From the NCBI GenBank assembly GCA_004802705.1, contig SGPL01000625.1, positions 1-17,954 on the forward strand: DNA of 17,954 bases, read 5' to 3'. Source of the stretch: Bondarzewia mesenterica (Eukaryota; Basidiomycota; Agaricomycetes; Russulales; Bondarzewiaceae). This document shows positions 9,525 through 17,954 of the stretch, piece after piece. Made by a program: the position numbers and the translations under genes. Each line of letters starts with the position of its first letter. Position 1 is the stretch's first letter. The notes beneath the pieces are model-generated. The model was not told the DNA's origin, did not search any database, and saw only the letters and a list, made by a program, of their open reading frames with translations.

Positions 9525-12500
9525 TTAATCAACTGTGTTATTATTAGAAAAGATGTAGACCTTTAACTATATTGTGCTATGCCTCATTTAAAGGTATTTA
9601 TTATGTTAGACCTATATTTTTATTATAACTGCATTCAGCTTGCTAACTTGTGCTCTGAATGGATGCTCAAGAGAGTTTTTAAACTACTGATATAGCCTAT
9701 CAGATCTCAATAAGAGCTAAAAGACAAATAGCTAGGTTTATATTTATATTCTCAAATGTTGAAAAATAACAATTATATCTATAGGCCTTTAAGGCTATGA
9801 GAAGGGTTCAATCAGCTTTCTTTTTAAAAGCTAAAATGAAAAAAATTCTTAAATAATTATAAAAATTTCTCTTAAAAATTTGTGTGAGCAATCTGTCATG
9901 CAGTAGCAGAAAAAGAGCAAAACTAAAATGATTTTTTATATAATGCTGCAATGCCTTCTCAACATCTACTCTTATTTAAAGCTATTTATTATCTTGCCTT
10001 TATTGAGATAAGATGCAAGACTATACTAGAGAATCATGCTCTAATACTAGTCTGGCCATAGCCTAAAGATGATTACAAACTAAAAGTCAGAGGGTGTAGA
10101 AGTAATAGATAAGATAAATAAATATACTTCAAGAAAAAGTAAATAAAGTGTTGACAATATGAATATTTGATTGCTTTGCTTATAGACTATAAATAATAAA
10201 TATCACATTTCTAAGAATGGTAATTTTATGTTATTTTGCTTAGTAGAGTCAAAGTGCAAAAGTTTGAATTAAAATCCTCGAAAAGAAACTCTAGAAGTCA
10301 TTATTGTGATTGTGATTAAAAGTGATAATATAATTTAAGAGAGTTATCTGTTAGAGTTTCTGATATGTATTTAATTAGCACTCTGAATTAGTCTATGATT
10401 CTTAACTCTAGGATGAAAAAGTAAGGAGGTAATCAATGAATGATTTAGATTTAACTGGATTTTGTTTTGAGGTTATTGGTAAGCTACTTTTTAAATGTTG
10501 TGATTAATTATTTTAATAATAAGGCCATTATTAGGCTTAGAGTCAGATGAAAGCATAGATTCTATAGCATGTTAAAATTGAATGATAAGACTTTTAGTAA
10601 TTAATACTCATACTTCTATGTCTACAAGCTGAGGAGTAAGAGCATGACTAAATTGAAAATACATTAGAGTTTAGCTATTCTTCTGTATTCTAAACTAAAA
10701 TCAGCTTTCTTCTATTCAAACAAATGGTTGAATAGTGTACCATACAGATTTTAATTAATTGAAGGCAGTAGTAAGGTTAGAGTATGCAAAAGGGGTTGCA
10801 AACATGCTTTTATCTTGCAAGTACCTAAAATCAATGATCACATTATTAACATTAATGTAGAATATTAGACAAATAAGTGCACACTTTATAACCTGATTTG
10901 ACTTCTTATTTTTACCTTCATTAGATTGTAGGTGACTATTTATAGTCTTCATAAAACTAAGAGCTGACTTATTCTGAGAAATATAGCCTTTAAATACAAA
11001 TGTATGTGTTTCAACAATAATATTTTAGGTTGATAAAACTATAGGACTCACTCTGGATGCTATGAATCACTTGAAGTGCTTTATTAATGCCTATTTTATC
11101 ATTATATAACCCTGTGTTGCTCTTTTTTTTTATTATCTTTCATCTTCACATTCACTATACTTACTATAAAGAAGATCTTTGATCATGTGAAACTCTAGTT
11201 TAACTAAGCTCTCCTTTTTATTTAATATCAATTTATTATCAATTTTAGCCAGCTTATAAAAGACTTACTTATTATCACCAAAAGCAAAAAGCCATGCCTC
11301 ATATATGAGGATGCATCAGAAGCAAAACTGTAGTATTGCGCAGATATCAACCACAATATTTAAAGAATGATATAGTTCATGATCTTTTGTAAAACAAATA
11401 ATAGTTTGATCTATAGGGCATGCAATAGGGTCCTCAGATATATGTTGAGATTAAATAATAGTATATAATCAATGCTTAAAGTGGTGTAATTAAGAGATAT
11501 TAGAATGACCTTTTGAACTCAAAAGGAGCTCATAAAGCTCTAAAGCTGTCTGAGTTTGCTTTTTATCTCTAATTAAAATGAAATCTCCTAAGCCTCAAAG
11601 GTCTCTAGACTATAAGCATGAATGAAGCATATTATCATTGCTATAGTAATAGAAATAGATGAGCTATATTTAAAGTAGCATTATGCTTGAATATTTTAAA
11701 ATTATGAGCATTCACTTTTATAAATAAAAGACAAGACTAGTTTAGCTATCTAAAGTAAATATTAAGCAGAGGAAAAAAAATTACTCAAAGATCAGTATAT
11801 CCTGAAGTAAAGAATGTTAACTTAATAAAAAGGCACTTGCATTATGTAGATAGGTGACATCATCTTGATGTGCTATCAATAGATTTGATTCAATTTAACT
11901 TACAGAACCTATCTTTATCTTAACTAACTTAATAGAGAAAAGAGCAAATAAAGCTTTTAATTATTCAAAATTTAAATCTCCTAAGCTTTTAAGATAAGCA
12001 TTATATCCCAGGCTTTCCGTCTAGGCTAGAGTCAGCCTCTCTGTAATAAAAGAGTTTTTAATTGTGAATGAGAATAGAGTTGTAAGAGATTGTAGAAGTA
12101 GATTAGGCACTTTTGATGGATGTCAGATCTTAGAAAGCAAATAAACATGATAGATATCAGTAGTAGATGTTTAGAAATAAATATAAAAGCATTGAACTTA
12201 ACAACCTTCATAATCATTGAGCTGATGCTACTGATTATACATATAGATGATATGACAATTTATATACTGATATGTTGGTCCACTTTTGCTCTTATTTGCC
12301 TACTCTCAACAAGAATAATATTGGCCATTTAAATTTATGAATGGGCAATGGTAGCAATACATTATAATACTAGTAAGCTAAGTATAAAGGTTAAAAAGGC
12401 TGATAAGATGAGGAAGATTTTAGAGTAGATGAAGTGTTTTTACTATCTGTTTGATCTTGAGACCATGAGATGAGATAAGATGCCTAACTATATCTGATAA

Positions 12501-13378
12501 AAAGGATTTCTTTCTTGTAAATTTGAAGGAGTGATCATGATTAATATGAGTGATCTAGTTAGACATTGGAATCATGCAACTACTATAATATCAGATAAAA
12601 ATCACTATGTTTAGCTTAGAAATAAAAATTATATTGAAGAATATCAGCATTAAATACTAGTCAGTTTAATGCTGATAATTATCTGAATGATAAATGTGAT
12701 CATCAAAAAAAGTAAAATGGACAGTGTTCCTCAAAGTCTTCTTGCTACATCTGATTGCCCTGTTAGATATAATGGATTCTAGTGCCTACTAATGGCATGT
12801 GCTTCTCCTTCTGCTTTTTTTATTGTATAGCTGAGCTCTTATTTAATAAATAATTAAAACCTTCTATAGATAATTATTTAAAAGAAAAAATAGAGGCACA
12901 ATCATTATTTATATTTTTATTGTCAAAGAGCTTAGAGAACATCTGAGGTGGCCTTTTTAATCTTGGTCATAGGGTCTGAAGTGGCATCTCTAAATAAAAA
13001 AGTACTAGCTACAGTGACTTTAAAAAACATTAAATTAATGGAAGATAAGCTATTGCTTAACACTAAGTCCTCATGATCTAATCAAGAGGGAAAAGATAAA
13101 GCAAATGATGAAAGCATAGAGATGATAGGGGATAGAGCTTTATAAGCTTTTTAGAGAAACTTTTAAGAGAAAATTAGAATATAAATCCTTTATTAATATT
13201 TATTGTTCTTATTGAGAAGCATGGAGGACTGATTAGTGGTAAAAGTAATAAGAGATAATAATTATAGCTTTTTTTAAAGTAGCTCATTTCTATTCTCTCT
13301 GTTAAAGCCTTTAACCTCATCTGATGAGCTTGAAGCACTTCTACTTGCCTCCATCAACACATTATTCAGTGCCTTTTT
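9525..13378. other. AT-rich, nearly CpG-free relic region without intact genes
   Basis: About 3.85 kb contains only three CpG dinucleotides by my reading (10279, 11339, 12018) and is visibly far richer in A and T than the right end of the window. No frame longer than about 70 codons is open. Two weak coding traces exist. One is a minus-strand stretch at 11133-11310 open except for one TAA. The other is a plus-strand stretch at about 12200-12480, where IIHIDDM is followed later by FDLETMR and a YI-stop-KGF segment, distantly like a Ty1/Copia reverse transcriptase (VDD, then LGxEIxRD, then QKxYI). Both are too eroded to assign. It is best read as old transposons destroyed by deamination. Confidence 0.6.
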
Positions 13379-13497
13379 TCATCTTAGATGGTCCAGCTGA
13401 ACTTGCTTTTTGCCCATTGCCAATAGTCCAGCCAAGCCTGGCCGATGGCAATGTGGGCCCATCTCTAACAGTTTAGCTGGCATCATTATTTGCCTAC
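13379..13497 (+). repeat. Degenerate leading units of the minisatellite
   Basis: The phrases GATGGTCCAGCTGAAC, TTGCCCATTGCC and GGCCGATGGCAATGTGGGCCC echo the 67/68-bp unit that follows, but spacing and sequence are disturbed. These are probably one or two decayed copies at the edge of the array. Confidence 0.5.
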
Positions 13498-13967
13498 TCT
13501 GATGATTGGGCTGAGCAAGATGGGTGCAGGTATTGCCCTTGCCCATTTGCCACTGTCCCTCACCTCTGATGGTTTGGCCGAGCATGAGCAGGGCAATATT
13601 GGGCCCTTACCCATTTGCCGCCGTCTCCTGCCTCTGATGGTTGGGCCAAGCAGGATGGGTATAAATATTGCTTTTGCCTATTTGCCACTGTCTCCCACCT
13701 CTGACGGTTCAGCTGAGCATGAGCAGGGCAATATTGGGCCCTTGCTCATTTGTTGCCATCCCTCACCTCTGATGGTTCAGCTGAGCATGAGCAGGGCAAT
13801 ATTGGGCTCTTGCCCATTTGCCGCCATTCCTTGCCTCTGACGGTTGGGCTAAGCAGGATGGGTGCAGGTATTGCCCTTGCTCATTTGCCGCCATCTCCCG
13901 CCTCTGATGGTTTGGCCGAGCATGAGCAGGGCAATATTGGGCTCTTGCCCCCTCGCCAGTGCCCAAT
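13498..13967 (+). repeat. Minisatellite: seven units of 67/68 bp in two alternating subtypes
   Basis: Units begin TCTGA(T/C)GGTT at 13498 (TCTGATGATT in this first unit), 13565, 13633, 13700, 13768, 13836 and 13903. All share a second half like TTGCCCATTTGCCGCCAT. Subtype A (units 1, 3, 6; exactly 67 bp) contains AGCA(A/G)GATGGGT. Subtype B (units 2, 4, 5, 7; 68, 68, 68 and a clipped 65 bp) contains GAGCATGAGCAGGGCAATAT. The order is A-B-A-B-B-A-B, so the basic higher-order unit is a 135-bp A+B pair with one extra B. The array is GC-richer than the DNA to its left and keeps CpG. Open frames of 67-116 codons across it on both strands are by-products of the repetition. Confidence 0.9.
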
Positions 13968-14008
13968 TCTGACAGTTCAGCTGACTATTGAAAATGTTTT
14001 CCACTCTT

Positions 14009-14240
14009 AGCAGATAATAATATCACAAAGAATCAGAATGATTTTAAGGCTGATAGGAGCTCGAGGATCCCATAACTAATTTTAATGTATGTGAAATCAT
14101 ATTCAACATCTGTGATGGGTTTGGCCAGGCATCAACTGAGCAGGTGACAAAATCACAAAGGGCCAGAATGACTTCAAGGCTGATAGGAGCTCAAGGATCT
14201 CATAACTGATTTTAACATATGTGAAATCATATCCACCACC
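14009..14240 (+). repeat. Tandem duplication with 130-bp period
   Basis: A segment starting ATCACAAAG at 14022 recurs at 14152. About 86 bp align without gaps, and weaker similarity extends a few bases upstream (AGCAG). By eye the copies differ at about 12 positions, 11 of them transitions. The first copy generally carries the A/T state, for example AATCAG against GGCCAG and TTTTAAG against CTTCAAG. The duplication lies between the minisatellite and a TATA box, directly upstream of the zinc-cluster gene, and may be part of its promoter. Confidence 0.8.
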
Positions 14241-14286
14241 TTATAGTGTGACAAGGGGTCTGAACAAATTTTTACATACTTAAAAC

Positions 14287-14295
14287 TATATAAAT
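14287..14295 (+). promoter_or_regulatory. Candidate TATA box of the zinc-cluster gene
   Basis: TATATAAAT lies about 50 bp upstream of the first recognisable coding sequence of the plus-strand gene. Spacing to a pyrimidine-rich CATTCAACC region near 14315 fits a transcription start. No experimental support can be given. Confidence 0.45.
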
Positions 14296-14340
14296 CTTCA
14301 ATGCCTTTATGGCCATTCAACCTCTATTGAAAGACTTCAT

Positions 14341-17138
14341 ACTCACTTTGATTATTCTGAAGTCAAAGCCAAAACTGACACCGCCATCGATGCCATCTCC
14401 ACCGATGAAGCCGATGCTGATGGAAACTGGCTCAATTCATCTCACTGCCCGATTGATAATGTAAAATGAGATTGTTCGGGCCGTGAGTCAAAGCTGGCCC
14501 AGATGAGGCCTGACCATCGATCAAATTGGCCCAGATTGCATATGCACACAAGGAAGCATCAGCCACTAGCCCCACGGTGTTTACTCAAAACAAGATTACC
14601 AAATGAGAAGGGTAAATAAGTACACACAAACAAATTCCATATAGCCACATTACCTTCCCATTCATTCTCCTCATCCCATCGCCCCACTCTGTCGTGACTA
14701 AGACACCTTTCTATACCTCCAATATCTTCCTCTGTCCAGACCGCTTACTGCATTGCCGCCTGCATTCAGGCCACCCTTGCCACCCACTAGGCTGGTACTG
14801 TGCTGGCTGATACCGATGTCCTCAGTGGTATCTATGGCGAGGTAGTAAGTACCTATCTTTCCCTTTTTTTTCCACTGCACTAACTTTGTATAGGTTGACC
14901 TGATCACTGCCCAGCACGCAGACGCACAGGCTGGGCAGAAGATTCTTTTGCCCTGCCTTGCACATGATGCAGCTTTAGAGATCAAAGCTGCCCAGGCTGC
15001 CTACTGCCCAGTTGACTTAGGGGGCATATTGACCACCCACCCATGCATCTCATACCTCAACTGGCCACTGACTCCGCCATTCAATGGTGACCTCAGCGAG
15101 GACTTGTGGTGGGAGCCTGGTAAGTCACAAGTGGTTAATCAATATCTATTGTTTGCTAATATTAGTTCCATACAAGTCAATAACTCCCTCCTCTCCCCTC
15201 TCTAGCCCATGAAAGAAGATATTGGGCTAATATCTCCCCTTCGTCCCCTCTCAGAGATCGGACCAGTTACCCATACCTAACTAGGCCCCTCCTACCTAAA
15301 GCTGATGCCATCCACTAGAGACATTTCAGCCGGAGAGGCAAAAGATAAAGGAAAGGCAAAGGCAAAGGAGAAGGGCAGAATGGCAGGTGGAGAGATGGGT
15401 GGGGAATGTGAGAAGTGGTGTGGAAAGCATCAGAGGTAGGAGGACCTGGAGGAGAGGGAGATGGGTGGAGAAACTAGTTAGAAATGGGAGGACAGGGGTC
15501 ACAAGCACAGGAGGAACGAGGATGATGAGGAGAAGAAGAGGAGTGAGGAGAAGGGGAAGGGGAAGGAGAAGTGCCATCACCATGAGTATACGAGCAGGGC
15601 AATAGTCCAGTCGAAGGATGAGGACATAGAGTCCCCACTGTCGAAGCGAAAGGTAAGTGACTTTATCATCTATTCATTTCTTCCACTGACTTTTTCAGGC
15701 CTCCAAGCCACCAGTCTGTTTGCGGTCCACTGCCTGCAGTCCCTCCCCTCCTTGCTCCTCATACATTGATAGTGACGGGCAAGAATGGGCAAGGGTATCT
15801 TGTGAGAAGTGTCGGCAATGGCGGATGGTATGCTATTTCTCAGGGCAAGCCGTTTGCTATGAGTGCAATCAGGTGAAGACGGGGTGCGATACAAAGGTGC
15901 CCTGAAACAAAGAAGCCATGTGCAGGATGGCAGAGGCTATGCTGAAGCTGAGGGGATGCATGCAGTCTCACTGCCATCCCCCACCTTTGCAAACTACTGC
16001 CCCCTCATCACCATCCTCATCCTGCTTGCCATCTAGTTCTCCCCTACCAGCCCGTTCTCCCCCGCCCACCCACAAGTGAGTCTGGCTGTTGGACTCTCCA
16101 CCCCCCTCTGCCATCACCAAGATTGGCAAGCCCAGTCAATCCAGTGGGGAGCGCATGGAGAAGGGCAAAAAGGCTAGTATGAACTTTTCTTTTGTCTTAA
16201 TTTTTGTAATTTAACTTTTATGGAGTAGCTCAGGCATCAGTCGCCCATCCCAGTTTTGCTAAGTTGGCAAAATCCTCATAAGGCTCCATCAGCCCCCCTT
16301 CACCTTCCCTGCCATCCTTACTGATGCCACCTTCATAGGCTGCCATACCCACTGCTGATCAGGAAGAGGATCGCATCCTGACAAGAGGCCCCCTCCCACC
16401 CACCACAGGTCCTCTGCCCCTCACCCCCCTGCTGTTAATGCCACTGCCAGCCTGGTGCTCCCAACCCCCTTGCTCGACCACTCTGCCAGTGTCGATCCCG
16501 CCGTCACCTGCCTCATAGAGAAACTGCAGTTTCTCGATGAGAGGGTGGTATTCCTCGAAGATCTCTTTGAGGAATACTGAAAGACCAGCAACAGCAACTA
16601 CCAGCTGTACCTGACCAGCTTGAACCATCAGTTCAAGATGATCACCCGGCTGGAGCAGATGGCAGAGCTGGAGCCCCTCCCCATTCTACCCATCCCCATG
16701 AGCCCTTTGGGATCGAGGCATTCGCCGATGCCACCGCCACCACCACCACCTTCATCATCTTGGTGGGGCCCACTGCCTACCTTCACACCAGACTAGAGAC
16801 CACACCCATCCCCTCTGTCGACAATGATTGTGGCCGAGGCCATGCTCAGTGCACCGCCTCTGCCCACCTCTCCGTTCAATCAGGAGGTGCAGGATGACGG
16901 AAAGATGGATGTGAGAGTAGAGGACTAGGGGAAGGAAATGGGGGAGATGGGTCTGGGTGAAGGGCCCATGGACCTCGACCCTAAAGCTAATGCCGACAGT
17001 GAGGCTGATCCCGGTGAGGATTTGCCTATGAAGGATGAAGGGGGGGTGACAGGCGGGCCGGCGGTGGATGGAGAGGCATTGGAGGGAGCAGTCACCGATA
17101 GTGATGAGGACCAGCTGGAGGGTGACACCCCAGTCTGA
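14341..17138 (+). pseudogene. Multi-exon Cys6 zinc-cluster / coiled-coil protein gene with premature stops
   Basis: Probably a nuclear DNA-binding protein, inferred only from its zinc cluster. The frame is recognisable from 14341, but no in-frame ATG was found. Introns inferred from GT-AG and phase: 14461-14739 (weak), 14845-14893, 15120-15205 (or to 15329, which also restores the frame), 15653-15698, and one from 16177 to 16228 or 16362. Domains: an N-terminal region (LLPCLAHDAALEIKAAQAAY); a Lys/Glu/Gly-rich linker (15330-15652); a cluster C-X2-C-X6-C-X7-C-X2-C-X6-C at 15801-15887, the Zn2Cys6 spacing but with few basic residues; a Pro/Ser-rich part; a coiled coil (about 16490-16660); a Pro run; and an acidic tail ending at TGA 17136. 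Premature stops: TAG 14788, 15437, 15479, 16794, 16926; TGA 15903, 16578 and possibly 16077. All fit C-to-T change of CAG or CGA. Lineage-specific family suspected; product name tentative. Confidence 0.65.
15801..15887 (+). other. Zn2Cys6-type zinc cluster coding segment
   Basis: Six cysteines span 29 codons with spacing 2-6-7-2-6, which fits the fungal binuclear cluster pattern (C-X2-C-X6-C-X5-12-C-X2-C-X6-8-C). The first half reads CEKCRQWRMVC and the second CYECNQVKTGC. All six Cys codons are intact although stops flank the region downstream (TGA 15903). The second half lacks the usual Pro before the fourth Cys, so it may be a divergent or non-DNA-binding relative. Confidence 0.7.
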
Positions 17139-17260
17139 TTTTTTTAATTCATTACATACAGGCTGTATTTGTTTATATTATAACATGAAAGACTGTTCCC
17201 ACAAAAAAAAAAAAACTACAACAGCAAGAGAGCAACAATTGTATATTTAAAAAAAAAAGG
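17139..17260. other. Convergent intergenic spacer, shared 3' region
   Basis: This 122-bp AT-rich spacer lies between two genes ending towards each other. It holds two A-runs of 10-12 (near 17203 and 17250) and T-rich stretches, consistent with overlapping 3' untranslated regions and poly(A) signals for both strands. No gene fits here. Confidence 0.5.
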
Positions 17261-17954
17261 CTATTTACGGCTTGGTGCACGGGCTGCCTGACTTCTTGTT
17301 TGATGAGCAATAGGCTCCTCTCCTCGCCGACCACTTGACCGGGCCAGACTCACAGTGTTCACCTTAGGCTTCCTCTTTCTGGCCTTGGGGCCATCATCAG
17401 CATCGGCATCGGGGTGGGACTTGAGCAGTTTCTTGGCCTTTTTCACAGCTCGCCCCTTTGATGGCTGCAAGTCGACATAATATCATTAGTGAAGTAGAAT
17501 ATAATTAAATTTGAAGTCAAATACTTCTTTCTGAACTTCCATGATGGGTGAGTTGATCACCTTTGCCTTCTTCTGTCTCTTGTGAGAAGCGGGTTCAGCG
17601 GCGTCGGCATCGGCATCATCAGCATCATCTGTATTGACATCTTCAGTATCTTGATGAGGCCGTTTGTTGGATGGACAATTGGAGAGTATAGATTCATCCT
17701 GAGCAGTATTTATCAATTGGTTTCTCTACCGCATATCCATGCCAAACTAAACTCACCTTATCCATTGCCATCGGCCCATCGGCTATAGTTGATGGGTGGT
17801 CAGAGATGGGGACAATGATGTCCTTCTTAAGTTCACTGGTGGACACCACTGGGGCGGGCCACATAGCACCCTCCACCACTGTCCCTTCCATCCTCAGTTG
17901 CCCCTCATCCCTTTCATCCAGCCTGTTCTCTTTGCCGCTCGGGCCGGCCTTCCC
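17261..17954 (-). CDS. Charged, probably nuclear protein, C-terminal part (three exons; 5' end off window)
   Basis: Read on the minus strand, exons are 17954-17757 (open to the window edge), 17698-17525 and 17464-17261. They are separated by introns of 58 bp (GTGAGT...CTCAG) and 60 bp (GTATTT...TGCAG), both phase 0. The joined frame gives about 191 residues without an internal stop, ending TAG. A Met at 17891 could be the start, but the frame stays open upstream. The protein is hydrophilic, with Asp/Ala-rich acidic repeats (DDADDADADAAEP) and basic clusters like nuclear localisation signals (HKRQKKAK, KARKRKPK). No enzyme or fold is recognised. It is convergent with the zinc-cluster gene 122 bp away and, unlike that gene, shows no decay. 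Role unknown; a nuclear or chromatin-related function is a guess from composition. Confidence 0.75.

Noticed and set aside
13498..13967. CRISPR-like array
   Set aside because: Units are contiguous and similar along their whole length with no unique spacers, and the genome is eukaryotic.
13379..14010. Overlapping open frames of 67-116 codons on both strands in the minisatellite
   Set aside because: They arise because the repeat unit lacks stops in several phases; the deduced proteins only repeat the unit and show no gene signals.
15326..15583. Minus-strand 85-codon Leu/Pro-rich frame
   Set aside because: It is the complement of the Lys/Glu/Gly-rich linker of the plus-strand zinc-cluster gene, where purine-rich codons give a hydrophobic shadow frame.
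14341..17138. Stop-codon reassignment (TAG/TGA read as amino acids)
   Set aside because: The neighbouring intact gene ends with TAG and has no internal stops, and the retroelement also contains TAA stops; C-to-T damage explains all of them.

Overview
The window looks like nuclear DNA of a filamentous basidiomycete fungus, probably an Agaricomycete. The evidence is several short GT-AG introns of 46-86 bp, a CX2CX6CX7CX2CX6C zinc cluster, and Ty3/Gypsy LTR elements. One undetermined base (N at 7547) shows it is assembly sequence. No bacterial features, tRNA, rRNA or CRISPR array are visible. The species cannot be named from this sequence.

Layout. (1) 352-722: 3' end of a Gag-like gene with a CCHC zinc knuckle, followed by a purine tract (751-762). 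(2) 764-1234: an LTR beginning TGTCATGAAC. It is the 3' LTR of the preceding element and also sits exactly where the 5' LTR of the next element (copy A) is expected. (3) 1235 to about 4955: leader, gag, protease, reverse transcriptase and RNase H of Ty3/Gypsy copy A. It is full of in-frame stops and has no integrase and no 3' LTR. (4) About 4956-7736: a patchwork with no confident gene. It includes an Asp-rich coding remnant and a TATA-containing LTR-like or promoter-like segment. (5) 7737-9524: copy B of the same element on the minus strand (gag, leader, LTR), cut at 7736. A and B therefore form a diverged inverted repeat with arms of about 1.8 kb. (6) 9525-13378: very AT-rich, almost CpG-free relic DNA; I count only three CpG in about 3.85 kb. 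(7) 13498-13967: a GC-richer minisatellite of seven 67/68-bp units in two alternating subtypes. (8) 14009-14240: a tandem duplication with 130-bp period, then a TATA box at 14287. (9) 14341-17138: a multi-exon zinc-cluster/coiled-coil gene, well preserved as protein but with about eight premature TAG/TGA codons. (10) 17261-17954: the intact 3' part of a convergent minus-strand gene for a charged, nuclear-looking protein, with three exons and in-phase introns, running off the right edge.

The left 13 kb is transposon graveyard whose decay is dominated by C-to-T/G-to-A changes, as expected of cytosine methylation/deamination or a RIP-like process. The same signature reaches the zinc-cluster gene but not its convergent neighbour. 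The most notable points are the abrupt CpG-free block, the ordered two-subtype minisatellite upstream of a duplicated promoter segment, the LTR shared by two different internal regions, and the contrast between the stop-ridden zinc-cluster gene and the clean gene beside it. I see no clear evidence of a new multi-gene system.
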